Assembly: GCA_006937955.1 (NCBI GenBank)
Contig: SSNP01000001.1
Coordinates: 7,939,483-8,003,482, forward strand
Length of the DNA stretch: 64,000 bases
Reading direction: 5' to 3'
DNA from: Pachypanchax playfairii
Taxonomy: Eukaryota; Chordata; Actinopteri; Cyprinodontiformes; Aplocheilidae
The notes under the pieces were generated by a model. That model saw only the letters and a list, made by a program, of their open reading frames with translations. It was not told where the DNA came from and ran no database searches. Shown in pieces: positions 1-12,600 of the stretch. Numbering within the stretch: position 1 is the first letter of the stretch; each line of letters opens with the position of its first letter. A program made the translations under genes and the position numbers.

Positions 1-1360
1 CTGAGAAACTAGAAACTGAGTGAGAGTAGAGGACCTTATCATATTGTAATAAAGTAGACAGAACTCTGACATTAGACATACTCAGTAGGGGCATATTTCT
101 GTTGCCGTTAAGCAGCTTCTTTCTCTGTTGTGTAGGAATATAAGCCACTGCTTGTCAGGATACAACAACAAGGTCAACTGGCGTTTCAAAGCACAGCCTT
201 GCTAAAATGCCAGTAAAACGCATCGCTTCACTAAGACTGCTGACCTTGTCTTGTTTAATGAAATGTATTGGCCATGCGGAACTTTGCAGCCTGTTAAACA
301 TCCTGTAGACCCGGATACAAGTGAGTAGCATTGACTGTGATACCTGCTCATTGGTCTGATCTGATACTAACTTGATCTGCCCATTCAAAGTAATGAATTT
401 GAACAGTGTCCACATATTGCATTGCTGGCTGGTGAATATTTTCTAATGTTATATTGATAAAAATTGCAATGCTGTTAGAGAAAAAATGTTCCTGTTGCCA
501 CAATCTGTTTCATCTAACAGCAATTTCAATTTAGAATATTTCTTTTCACACCTGCAGAGTAACACTCAGGAAAAAAAAAAGGAATGGGAATGAGACAGAA
601 AGCTAATGAATCCCCCCTCATCCCCCAAAACACTTATTACTCTTGGTTATTCTTACTTTTAACACCTTTCCACACATTCCAGGGGATTTTTTTCTGACTG
701 CTATGCACTTGCTTCCAAATGCTCAATAATAAATTAATTTGTCAGTTTTACTGACAAAAGTCATGCATTTCCTTAATATAAATAGACCATGATAAGAAAA
801 TGGCCCAGTATAATTTGACGTTTTAATGGTTTCAGAATGTTAGTTTGAAATGAGGCTATTGATAAGTTGCAATTAATTCCTTGAGTTTCAGGACAATCCT
901 GCTCACACTGAACATTTCCACTTCAGTTTGCATTCTGTGGAAAAACTTTGATTGAACTGAACCCATGGGGGGAGCCGGAGTGGCTTCAAAAGAAATAAAA
1001 AGCTAGTATTTTGCAGCTAACTGTTAAACAACATGCTTTTATCTATAAGTCACTCTTTTGGCTGAGAAATCTTTTTCCAAAGGATCTATTACAAGATCCC
1101 ATTGTAGATGACAGCTGCTTGGTGGAGGTCTGAACTCGCAGAGTGCTTTCTAGTTCCATATAAGCTTTCATTCCCCACCACTATACAGTATGTATATGTC
1201 AGTCTTACATCTGTATAAGTATTACCAATAACTAAGAGGGACTATTGGGTAAAATTATAATCTCAATAAGAAATACTTTTACAAAAAGTTTTGCAATTTC
1301 ATTGTTTCCATTTACCATTTGCTCTGCATCACATTTAATCATAAAAAATATTATTGTTTG
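1..1360. other. AT-rich non-coding flank, nothing recognised
   Basis: No open frame with protein-like composition, splice-paired exon or known repeat was seen. Frames of up to 86 codons are chance. Confidence 0.6.
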
Positions 1361-1438
1361 TTGACCACTGGAGATAGGCACCAGCTCCCTGCAACCCTGA
1401 ACAGGAAGAAGCTGGTTCAATGGATGGATGGATGGATG
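1361..1438 (-). repeat. Fragment of a common teleost interspersed repeat
   Basis: Reverse-strand copy of the family with CTTATTCCTGTTCAGGGT...GAGCTGGTGCC. Here it reads GGCACCAGCTCCCTGCAACC, CTGAACAGGAAGAAGC and ends in a (TGGA)n run. This is the terminal 80 bases only. Confidence 0.7.
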
Positions 1439-3689
1439 TCTTATTCAAATTGCCACCCAAAGGCATTGTTAGGATCTTAAAGGGGGTAAAGAAAACAATG
1501 AGTTTTTCACACGATAATTGTTTTTGTTTGACATATTTGAAAGAAAATGTAAAAAAAATGTTCAATTTTGGAAAAAAAAAAACAGTTCTAAGGGTTACTA
1601 TTAAAAGAACGCATAAAATACAAGCTTCTAGTCACCAGTCTTTTACACTTTTCTCCCTTTTATTGCTGTGATGTACCTCTTCTCGTATCTGTCCAGTTCA
1701 CAAATAGTTAAACAGTTAGCAGTTTTTTTAATACTTATGAAAGCCTAAATGTATGACACTGTTATATATATATATGATCTACTTGGTTTTGTCAATATAA
1801 CGAGGGAATATCTTGAGATATTTTATCATTAGCTTGAAAAAAAAAGTTTGTTCAAAAACTCTGTTTTAGCCCTTCTTTGTGGGTGCTGGAACACATCTGA
1901 ATTAAGAGAATACTGACAATGTCATGTTTGATACTACTGAAAAGTTACTAGTGTTTACGGCAGATGTCATCCAATAAAATAAAAAGTAAAACAAAAAACA
2001 ACTCTCAGAGTTCTCCAGTGGTCACAAATGTTTTTTTTTTCTTTTTTTTTTTTTTTTTTGAGCTCTGAGAAAGACTATAGACTGATAAAAAATGACTAGA
2101 TTAGTCTTTCATGGCCAATTTATTTTGGATTATGTAGTTTACAACTGGTGCTTAAATACACAATATGTGCCATTAAAGCTTTGTAGAAGCACAAACAATG
2201 ATTACCAACCCAAAGCAGTAACACTGACCAATTAAACTTAGTGAAAGACAAATACCTCATGTTTGTGCTTGATAATCATCTTGTAAGCTCAAAAACAAAA
2301 TCATTTTCCCCCAAGGCAGTTTCCCATTATCATGAGAATCAAATAAAGATAAAGAAAATCTTCCCTCATTTCAAAAACACAAAGAGCTGCAAATAAAAAT
2401 GTTTTTTTGGATCATGACCTCTGCAGTTTTTCTGTGAGCATGAAGAAGAGTTTTTTTGTGAAGGCTGAGGTTGGATCAAGCTTTCATAATGCAAAGAACC
2501 CTACTTTGTACACAGTGGACTATTACATCACATTCAAACTCATATCTGTGTGTGTTTGTTGTGCATTCAAACACATTGAGCTAATCACGCTTTGCCCCTG
2601 CAGACCTACATGTTGTACATATTTGTCTTGCTGAAGTGGCTTAAAACCTGAACTACAATTTCCGCAGTTAAACTCCTGAACAAACTTAAACTTTCCAAAG
2701 AATCCACAACTTCTTCCCCTGCTAATTATCAGGTAACGTAGCCTAAATTTAGGGTTTATGTCTGACAATGTAAATGATAGCTACATCTACATGCAGCCTA
2801 GAAAAATGTGTTGCCACTTCAAGCATTTTCTTCCAGCAACCAGTGCCAAACCTTTGATCTTATAGCTTGTTTATTTTAATGATTACTCTGTAATCTTGTC
2901 CTCAGAGTCTTACAACTCCAGTGAATGCAGCATATAGCTACTGCTTTCTGTGAGCACAGAGACCAATACCAATAACACAGGATGACAGACAGCAGAAATA
3001 GACCAATCAAACTTGTAGTAACAGTGATAGCCTCTGGGATTTTTAATTAGGTTATGGTAAAAATGAAACCCATCTAGTCCTGGGACAAGCTGACTAAAAA
3101 AACCTGCACAGTGGTGAATGTGACCCAGGGCTTTTCACAAAACTTCTGTGGCTGACGCTGTAGATGTCCACGACTAAAGACACTTATGCTGTCATCAACT
3201 CAGCAGTTCACACATGTTGTAAGTGTGTGACAGTATGTGCGATCTAGTTCTGAGAAAATAAAACCATTTTTCTTTTAGTTTCATATCTGACTATCAAATC
3301 GTTTATGCTAACTCTTGTGTTACGTGTGTTTTTTTGTGTGCAATTATCCCTCCTCATTTGAATGCTGTTTGCATTTTGTTGAGAACCTTAAGTATAATTT
3401 TATCATGTAAAAATTCCCAGGGAAACTTTCAATCTCCATATTTACTTTGAAATATTGCACTTGCCAGTCTGCACTAAACACAGAATGCTGCTGTTTTCTT
3501 TATTTATTTACAAGAGTCCTGACTTAGGTCATGAATTGCACAACGTCTTCTCTCAACTCAGTTTAATAATTTACCATTTAATGTTTTCATTTAAATTTAA
3601 ATATAAACTGTAAAAACCCTACAGTATTTTACTTTATATAAGTTTAGAAAATTAGGCTTATTAATGATACATGTTTTTTGTGCCACCTT
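1439..3689. other. AT-rich non-coding flank with homopolymer tracts
   Basis: Contains the poly-T tract at 2030-2059 and short A runs. No gene, RNA or family repeat was recognised. Confidence 0.6.
2030..2059. repeat. Poly-T tract
   Basis: Thirty bases of T with a single C. It could be the remnant of a retroposed poly-A tail in reverse orientation, but no adjacent retrocopy was recognised. Confidence 0.85.
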
Positions 3690-4165
3690 ATTTTTTCAAT
3701 ACTTCAGAAAATTAACAATCCATGCTCCATAAAATGGGATGCTGTGTAATATGTAAATCAAAACAGAGTTCAATGATGTGTAAATCGTACAAACCCGTAT
3801 TGTATTCCAACTACAACATAAACAACATATCAGATGTTGAAACTGAGACATTTTAATCATTTCATAGAACATATTTGCTCTTTTTTTTTTATTTGATAGC
3901 AACAAGAAATTGTCCAAAAAAGTGGTGCAGAGTGATGTTTTAAAGGGTGTTGTTGCATCAGTTTCAACTTTTGTGAGATCCATCGCTGCCATCAAAATAG
4001 AAAATGAGCTAATATTTTATTTTCTATGAAATATTTTAAAAAATGTCTCAGTTTCAACATCTGATTTATGCTTTATGTTCTACTATGAATAGATTTTAGG
4101 TTTATGAATTTTTTTGCCAATGTGTTGCTGTTTTTTGGAATGGAGTTTGCAATTAAAATGACAAC
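3690..4165. mobile_element. Small DNA transposon relic with inverted arms
   Basis: A common fish element whose ends read TTGGGACGCTGTGTAAAATG and the reverse. The left arm (3740-3853) and right arm (4034-4160) are inverted copies. They share a perfect 25-base complement: 3829-3853 against 4041-4065, containing TCTCAGTTTCAACATCTGAT. The middle holds no open frame worth calling. The outer termini are eroded. Confidence 0.7.
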
Positions 4166-5463
4166 TCTTATTAAATTCATGCCTGGACTTAATTGTAAGC
4201 GGGAACAAATATTTTTACTCAACAATATTCGGCACTTTTGGTCTAAATTATTCCAACATGCTAATGAAGAGCTATATGCTGTAGATGTTGTCACCTTCCC
4301 TCACTGAGATGCAACTATTTCCGTGGCATGTGCCTCATTTCATTGCAACATTAGCCTTGAAAAGGAGTGAAAAAAAGTAGTTTGAATGTAATATAATTTA
4401 GCCTGCCACGTCAGTCTCCTTGATGGCTACATCCATCATTGTCAGCAAAGGGTACATCAGTGCAGGCCCCAAGGTTTTACCAGAGGATGCTTGAATTGTG
4501 AATGTCTCACTCAGGTGTCTCAAATGATTGTGCAAGTGACTAGACAAGTGGCAGTGAAAACCAGGGCCTGCTTATTTTGACTACAAGACTTCTATCAACA
4601 CAGGAACGGCAGGAACACAGACTTCAGATATTAAAAACAGAAGTTTGAAGTTCATTTCAGAATGATGAAAAACTTTGCAGTTGGGGTTTAACAGATTGTG
4701 GGTGTAAAGTTGGAATATTTAGTTAACTGGCCCGTATGAAAAAGGTCTGTTTGTGTTGTGTTTACTATTGACATTTAAGCTTGGTAATGGCTTAGCATCC
4801 TGGTTTGCAGTGGGAGGCTATTTTATCATCATTTTTCATTAATGCTGCTCATTAGGATCAGATGAAGGCTTTGGCTTAGACATTTCAGAGGAGATTCTTG
4901 GCTACTGAGTGATGTCTGTGACTCCCACCTCAGACTTCAAGAAAAAAAATGTAGCTAAGAAAAAAAGAACATCAAAGTCTTTTATCAGCCTTTCATCATG
5001 TGGAGGTTGGCAATTTCACAAACCAGTCAATTAGATCTGATTACAACCATCACACTCCTGCAGCATTTAGCAGGTTGTTGTATGTGTTGTATTATTTATT
5101 GGATTTTCACAAAAATAGTGGGATATTTTGTCAAACAAACGGTTTCATGTGGAACCATGCATTTTACATGGAACCCATTTACAAAAAAAATAAAGACAAA
5201 GAAATTGGTGAAATTATTTTTTAAGAGACTGACGATGGATCAATATATCCTGTTAGCATGAATAATATCAGAAGCTACTATTCATCTACAAATTTTGCAA
5301 TAGGCCAAAGTTCAGACATGGCAGCTAATCAGTTTGATTATGAATGAATTAACAAAAAACACAATGTCAGTATTTCTATATATTTATTTACTAGTAGCAT
5401 TATCGTGCACTTCCCCCACTTTTAATCAAAGATGGATGATATTTTAGACAGTATTTTTTTTTA
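4166..5463. other. Non-coding flank, nothing recognised
   Basis: No supported coding frame. The 87- and 74-codon frames near 5.0-5.26 kb overlap in different phases and lack any motif. Confidence 0.6.
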
Positions 5464-5725
5464 ATCATCTATCCAATCATTTTCCATACTTGCTTGTTAA
5501 TGCTCACAGTTATGGAGGGGCTGATGTCTATCTCCAGTGGTCAATGAGCAGGTTGCATGGTTACATCCTGAACATATCACCAGTCCATCACAGGGCCACA
5601 AAGAGACAAACAACCATCTACACAAACACGTAAAGTCTCCACTCAATCTATCACACATAGTCTCTGAAGAAAACTCTCAAGTGCATGGGGGAAAACTTGA
5701 AAACCTCATGGAGAATTAACCTGTC
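5464..5725 (+). repeat. Degenerate copy of the teleost repeat
   Basis: The ATCTATCCAATCATTTTCCA head is followed by TATCTCCAGTGGTCAATGAG and by ATCACCAGTCCATCACAGGG, the best-kept motif of the family. The 3' side is eroded. The open frame 5537-5719 lies wholly in this repeat and is not a gene. Confidence 0.7.
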
Positions 5726-6009
5726 CTAGTTTCCTGGAAGTTCATTACTGTACAGACATATACAGCTTGTGCATAACTGTGACACCATGTAACCTTTTTA
5801 TTAATAATGACAAACTGAATGCATCCAATGAGCAGTTTATTGATTTATTTAGTTTTACCTTTGAAATAAGGGTTTCTAAGCTTTTACTCATATGTTCTTT
5901 TTCAGAGACTGAATAACATTTAGATGGAGATCAAGTGGCAAGTTATCTCTATTGCTTCACTAATATATCATCTTCAGATCTGAATATCAGATGCAGCAAA
6001 TGTTTGGAT

Positions 6010-6285
6010 TGTGCACGTTCTCTGTGATGGCCTGGATTTGATTTGAGTAACTCGTTTTCTTCCCACGATCCAATAGCATGCATGTCAAGTTAATTGGCAA
6101 TTTTAAATTGACTGTAGGAGTAAATGTGTACTAACTGGTTGTTTATCTTGCATGTCTCTGTGTTGGCCCTGGTGATCTGTCCATGTTGTACCCCATCTCT
6201 CATCCAGTGACAGCTTGGACAGGTTTTAGCTGCTGCACAACTCTGAGGGGACTTAACTGAAAATAAATGAGAGACTAAATGAATT
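6010..6285 (-). repeat. Degenerate copy of the teleost repeat, reverse orientation
   Basis: Reads CATGCATGTCAAGTTAATTG, TGATCTGTCCATGTTGTACC and GACAGCTTGGACAGGTTTTA, the order expected of the family's other strand. It ends near AATAAATGAGAGACTAAATG. It lies 280 bases from the + copy at 5464-5725, so the two form a loose inverted pair. Confidence 0.65.
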
Positions 6286-6984
6286 AGAAAGTGGTAACAT
6301 GATTATGGACTGAGCTGAGGTATATTTTTTGTTTTTTCTTTATCAGTAAAGTAGCTCAAATGGTTTGGAGTTGATTTTCAGGCATAGGATTTTAAAATAA
6401 AGATGAACTCAAACCTTTGGACAATTCAAATTTAAAATAGCAGACTGAGTATTTGGTCAAATCTGCTGTTTGGTACATTTTGAATCAATATATTTAATTT
6501 TGTAAAACATGAATGTGACAAGAATGAATGAAGTAGCTCAGTAACATAAAATGTCCCAGAGGTCCACAGTTGGATATGACGTAGCTGTTTCATACAAAAA
6601 GTGACAACATCTAATCAAGTCAAAAACAATGTGAAAGACGTAAGAATATATTTTTGAATCCCAACAGGTATATTAGGGTTCCAAAGAGCAAATGTTGTGG
6701 CTTTATTAAAGTGTACAAAATGGTTTTTAAACCTAGTTGCACCAGGTCAGCAAACAAAAGCCAAAATAAGAAATGTCCAAACAGCAAAAAAACTTTAATT
6801 AAAAAAAGGACACTGTGAAATAAACACTGCTTTTTAATGATATAACAAATGACTGCATTAAATCAGAATGATTTAAATCTACACTTCCTGATTAAACTCA
6901 AACACACTGTTATGTTTTTGGGTTTATGCAGTAGAACTCAATTTGCCACTGTTTTTCTCTTTTAAACTGTGTATTAAGGTATCT

Positions 6985-7140
6985 GGAGCAAAGTGGTCAA
7001 TAACCCACACACAGCAGGTCGTGCTACCTTCACAGGTAAGAGGCAGTAATCGAGGTCAGACAATCCGGGTCATTAACAGAAGAACACAGGCAGATAAATC
7101 AAAAACACAATCTAATAATCTGATCCAGAATATGAAACAC
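6985..7140. mobile_element. Left part of an interspersed repeat split by the 7141-7766 transposon
   Basis: Purine-rich text such as ACCCACACACAGCAGGTC, AATCGAGGTCAGACAATC and ACACAGGCAGATAAATC resembles a family of fish repeats rich in CAGGCAG/AGACA words. The sequence breaks at the transposon terminus and appears to resume at 7767. Confidence 0.45.
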
Positions 7141-7766
7141 TAGCTACGTTTACATGCGCCAAATTTCCCCGATCTGATTAAAATCTTGGTCGATCTGAAT
7201 TCCCAAATCCCTGTTTACATGGACACTAACTGAAATGATCTGATCATGCCATGAGTACACATGCACCAAGCACTCAATCAGGTTAAATGAGTTGAGCATG
7301 CGCACAGCGAGTTGTCTTTCCGGGGGAAGACTGCTCGAGCTGACTCACGTTTTCCCCAATATGAACCTTCTGCGGGTGATTACCGTTATGTTTGGGTTTT
7401 TACTGGTCGCATTAACCAAGCTAGCGGCTGAATACATATTGCTACTGCTCCTCCACCACAGGAGAGGAGAGCAGGATGACAGGATGACTGCACCAGCAGA
7501 CCACTTCTGTTTACTTCCCGCTATGTTTCCTACTTAGGTCTGCGCATGCGCAAAGGGCTCTTTTCACCCTTTCTTTCCGAATGGGTGTATACATGCACGT
7601 CTATCGGAATGAAGATCGGACAAAACCACCCCTCTCGATCGGAAGTAAATTTCTTTCGGATCAGGCTGCATCGGATCAAAACATTCGGGTTGACATGTTT
7701 ACATGACGTCTTTTTTATCCGATTGGGCGTTTATTCCGATTAAATGTGCCCATGTAAACGTAGCTA
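7141..7766. mobile_element. Non-autonomous DNA transposon (MITE-like) with terminal inverted repeats
   Basis: The ends are TAGCTACGTTTACATG (7141-7156) and its exact complement CATGTAAACGTAGCTA (7751-7766). The outer TA on each side is consistent with a TA target duplication around a GCTACGTTTACATG terminus. Subterminal ATCTGATT/TCCGATT motifs recur at both ends (for example 7171, 7615, 7717 and 7734). The interior open frame (7292-7537) shows no transposase motif, so the element would need a transposase supplied from elsewhere. I recognise the GCTACGTTTACATG terminus from fish genomes but cannot name the superfamily. Confidence 0.8.
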
Positions 7767-8340
7767 ATGATCCCTCACAGCAATCTGATGGGCAGAAAAA
7801 CAGCAAAAGGTGATGTAACGAGGCAGAAGATGGTTCAGGGTCCAAATGATTGGAGTCAACAGACATATCCAGTAAGTTGAGTACAATCCAAGGTCAAAAT
7901 CCACAGGTTGATGATCAGGCAGGCGGGCGGGCGGGCGGTCGGGCGGGCGGGCGGATGGACGGACGGACGGACAGACGGACAGACAGGAGTTGTGGCTTAT
8001 AACATTCAACAAGCGCATCATGAACCAGAGACATGCAGGGGTTTAAATACTGATGTGAGTGGAGTGGGTGTGGTTATGGTGTCAGCAGGTGCAGTTCATC
8101 ATCTAAATTTGAGGGCAGGGTGAGGGAGTGAGTGTGGTGATAGAAGGACTCTCACACACACAAACGACACCACAGTGAAACTAAATGCACACAGAGCCAA
8201 TATAATGTAAACATAAAACTTAAGCTACTCACCTCACAGGAGGACAATAACTGAGATAAGGTTATGGGGAACACAGAACACAGGCTGACAGGTGGCAAGA
8301 AACGAGACAACACATTAGAAGTTGGACAGTTCAACTACAA
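7767..8340. mobile_element. Right part of the interrupted interspersed repeat
   Basis: Continues after the transposon with ATGATCCCTCACAGCAATCTGA, a GC-rich tetranucleotide tract (7917-7987), GGGGTTTAAATACTGATGTG and AGGGCAGGTGTG-like text. I associate that order with a common fish repeat. No protein frame was recognised. Confidence 0.45.
7917..7987. repeat. GC-rich tetranucleotide array (GGCG / GGAC / AGAC)
   Basis: Successive GGCG, CGGT, GGAC and AGAC units form one clustered array of about 70 bases. It is far more GC-rich than its surroundings. It lies inside the interrupted repeat and probably grew from its native CAGGCAGG words. Confidence 0.85.
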
Positions 8341-11300
8341 ACCTGTTCAGATTCTGCAAACTTTTCAAGTTGCTAACACTTCCTAAAAAACAGAAAAATA
8401 AAATGCTTGATTGAAAAACTGGTGGCAAAACAGCAAAGCAGTTAATGCCAGAAAATAACATTAGAAAACAGGTTATATTTGGTGATATTTGTAGGTGTAA
8501 GGTTTATGCAGTTATTAAGGAATCTTGAAAAAATACACTGTTGCTTATATTGGTGTTAATTTGTTCACCAATATATAAATCATAGTAAAAGAAGACCAAA
8601 CTCTTCTCTAGTTTATTAGTGAAAATCTCTTGTCTGTTTCCCTCCAGCCATCCTCCAACAGAGTGACTGCTTGTCTCCCCTTGGATAGTGTTAATGTGTC
8701 CTCTGCTGGTTCATCAATTTCTGCGACTCCTGTTTTTATTGGTTCCACCTTGAACTGGTTTTTTGGCCCACTGTGAGACAGGAGGAAGATTAATATCACT
8801 TTTTTGAAATCGCAGTCACATAGCAGCACCACCAGTTCCAGCATGAAAATAAATCTAAAGTTCGCCATCTGTCACCACACTGACTAATGATAGTATCCAA
8901 AAACTAGCCTTGATTTTTACACAAATTGACATAAAAAAGCAGGAGGGAGAAAAACTTTAAGGAGCTCTAACCTCATCTTTGTTTAATGATGTTTTACTTG
9001 TCTTCTCCAATGACAGTTCATATATTTAAAGGCACAAGTTAATGCCAACATCAAGTTTAGCTGAAGTAATGAAAAGCACTGTGTGAGTCATTGCAAAGGA
9101 TTTTTGTATAACTTATCTGCAGGACATTAGTGGCTGACTCATTTACAGAAAAATGTAGTTCATAAACAAAAATTCAAGTTTGGTGGATATGTATACATAA
9201 ACAATTATTTGAAATATCTATATGATGTAAATGACTTGGTGTCAGCTAGTGAACTTCATGTCCAATAGTTTCTCAGTGTGTAATTAATCCTGAGTGAGTT
9301 AAAGAATCCTGCTTGGCAGATGAGAGAGTGTGGACAGAAAATCAGATCAATCTCAGCTTATTTTGCCAGCTGTCTAATTTCTAAGCATGATGAAATACAA
9401 ACAGATGTTCCCACAAATAATCAGCTGCAGAAGGAGACATTAGAGAGCTTCATGAGAGGGCTGCTCTTGCCTCAGTGCATTTTAGATAATATAGAGGTGC
9501 ACAGCAGCCAGGGCTGTCTTCTCGCTATAGGTGCGGTTACTTCCAAGATGTCTGATGATGCTGTACTGCAGAGAAAGAGACAGTCTTTATTTCACTGCTG
9601 CGTGTGCACATAACAAACCACCAGTCACTGACAGGTTTATGGATCTAAGTGAGGGTTCTCTGAAAACCAAGGTGAAATGAGGTTTGTTTCTCCACGGTGC
9701 TGAATGGATGTGTTCCCAAGCAATCTTACAATAAATGTACACAATGTTTGTTAGTGGCTCCCCAGGGAGGTCTGTGTTGCTCTGACAGTGTTTTCTTACA
9801 GCTTTGGGGGGGAAATGCAGAATTTTGCAGAAATTTCTGCAGTTTGATTTGCAGTCGTTTATTAGGAATATTATCAACTGCTGCAAAGGTTCAGTTTCTC
9901 AGAATGTTCTGCATTTTTAAATGCTGTGTTGAGTTTACTTCTATGACCTCAGCTGGGATGTTTGAGTATAATGTTTCATGCGATGTGGCCATTCAGACAA
10001 ACAAATCTACACATGTTTTCCTGCAAGCAGCAAAGTTCTTAATTATTAAAGAGGGTGCATTGATTTCATGAATTAACAAAGAAAGGCAAGGCTTTAAAAG
10101 AAACAAACCTTTAAGGGGAAGAAATACAAAGTATGTCGAGCCCCACAACAAATATTTGTTTGATCAGAGACTTCTCCTTGTGTGTGATATCATCACAATG
10201 AGCTCTGTTATCACTTTAGAATTAAATAAAAAGCCATTACAGCAGTCTCAAAAGTGACAATATTGAAATTAATTACACTTATTTCTTTCGGGAAATCAAT
10301 ATTCATTGCTTCAACCTTTGGATTGTGTACTGTTTTCTTAGAATACAAAAGAAAAAAAAAGTGTTTCCGAGTTTAGTTTGTCTTTTATTATCTAGCAGGA
10401 TGTAGTGCGCTAGAGCAAAATAATTCTGTTGAAAAAATAATGTATTTATTGAAATACCCTCATGGGCATGTGTTAAAACATTTACAGCAGTAGAAAGAAG
10501 AGAAGGAAGTTCATGTTTTCCCAACGTGTCCACGTAAACTTGAACCATAACACCTCAGTTGCTGTAGCTTTGTGAGACATTAGAAGTCATACAATAACAG
10601 TGGCAGGTATTAAAGGAGTTATTAGAGAAAGTTTAATAACCTAAATTTCACACATCCAAATATTTTTAAAGTAATATCTTAAAGTAGCCTCAGGGAGCAG
10701 ATTGTGAATATTTTTATTTAGTGGACCAAAAAAAAGAAGTTTGTAACAGTCCCAGTTCATTTTAATTGAATTTTGTGTCATGTGAATTGTCGTTAGTTAC
10801 ACAGATGAGTTTGTTAATAGAAACAGAGAAACATTTTGGCAACTGTGTGAATGATATAGCCTAATACATTAAATTAGAATACAAATCTATTTAAATCATG
10901 AGAAAAAAGTTATGGTGATTTAGTTTAAAATTAGAGATGAAAGACTTTATTCTGAACTCCACATAGGAATATTAAAGTTGCAAAAGTAATGCAGTGTCAA
11001 AATGTGTGAACCAAAGAATCAACTGTCATCGTAAAAGAGATTTAAAAGAAATGTTTTTGGTTTTTTTCAAGCAACATATTGTACTTCAGGGACAGCATAG
11101 TGTTACCTCTTATTTTATCAGAATTATAATAGTTATAAATGTTGCTCTACAATTATACATTTAAAGTCACAATAATTTTTGAAGAAGAGCATGATGATCC
11201 AACTTTATTCACGTGCATGAAATGTCAGACACTTTACATTAACACCACTAGATATTTATCTTTAGTTAATATCTGTAAAATCATAGTAATTAAAAGACAT

Positions 11301-12482
11301 TTACATTTAGTAAGTAACAGATGGTTAAATACACTCTGTTGAACTGTACAAGAATGTTTCAGAACACATTTCAGTTGGTTTTGAGCAACTCTGTCCTATT
11401 GTATCAGAAAAAAAGGAAAAACAAAACAAAAAACAACAGAAAAACATCTGATTCTATTCTCCATTGTGCAAGATGAGTGCTTTGTCTTTTTGGCACCATG
11501 TTCCACCTGCAACAGTTCTAGCTTGCTGAGTTGAAGCATTTCCTCCTTTCCCCTTGACACCATTCATCTTGCACTGGTGTGAAGGTTAAGGACCTGTTCA
11601 CCTGACCACCACATATCATTGATTGTGGTACAATGTGGTGTAACTGTGTGAGAATGCATGTCACGCTTTTGCTGCACTCCACTGGTTCAGTTGGCGTAGT
11701 GTGAAAACATTTACAGTTTAGGGGCCCACAGGGAGCCTGGATTTACTGTGCTGGCTCTTGTTCTGAGGTGAGCAGGATGAATGTGGAGAATCTCTGTAGA
11801 GAAAGACAATCAGACTACAAGCAAAGGCAATGTGTTGTGTTGAATGTGATAGTTATGAATAACTGTCCATTCTGTGTTCTACAAGTGGACATTTTGGCTT
11901 TGTGGGTTTCTACAGTAAATTTTGTTGTCACTGTGAGGATAACAATGAAACGTTAGCGTGTTATAAGAGGCCAAAAACAAAACAATGTACTGCCGTGTTA
12001 CTCTATTTGTTTGTGTGACAGCTAAAAAACAAAAATGCTGAAATCATTTCATTCTTCTGTCACTTCTGGTTTTTGTCTCCTCACTGGTTCAGATATTATA
12101 CCAAAATGCATAATGATTACACTGTATTTGAGACACATGAATTTATGTTTTGTGCTTAGTTTTTTTTTATGTAAACAGGTTTCTTTTATTTAAATGGGGT
12201 ACATATTATTTAAATAAACAGTAAATCAAAGCAATCTTTTTCACACATTATGCATTTTATATAACATATTATTATATATGTGTCACTATATTTCTGTACA
12301 CACACCGACAAGCAGTCAAAATCAATGTTTGTAGCAGCAAACTGAATTATTTTGAAGGGTTTTTAAATCCTTAAATGATAAATGTTTAATGCTCTCGAAG
12401 TTCAGCAGTTCAGGTAATTAACAATAATAAAGGAAACATGTGAATTTAGATTTGTAACAGAATTCCCCTAAAATGATCAACA
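8341..12482. other. Long AT-rich non-coding stretch, nothing recognised
   Basis: Several frames of 80-124 codons (for example 9697-10071) have erratic composition and no motif, and I reject them. No repeat family was identified by eye. Confidence 0.6.
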
Positions 12483-12600
12483 GTGGATAGCAGTAGATAG
12501 GATGATTGCCAGAGAGAGGCACCAGATACCCATGACCCTGTAAAAGATGAATAGATGTGGCTGGATGATCAATGGATAAATTATGGATGATAGATGGATG
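12483..12600 (-). repeat. Fragment of the teleost repeat with GATGGATG tail
   Basis: GATTGCCAGAGAGAGGCACC and ATGACCCTGTAAAAGATGAA resemble the end of the family in reverse, followed by degenerate ATGGATGAT units. Only about 120 bases. Confidence 0.5.

Noticed and set aside
7292..7537. 81-codon frame inside the TIR transposon as a transposase
   Set aside because: No catalytic DDE/D motif or DNA-binding motif is visible, and the element is too short to be autonomous.
9697..10071. 124-codon plus-strand frame
   Set aside because: Composition is Cys/Phe-rich and irregular, with no motif and no splice context. It overlaps a minus-strand frame in the same AT-rich text.
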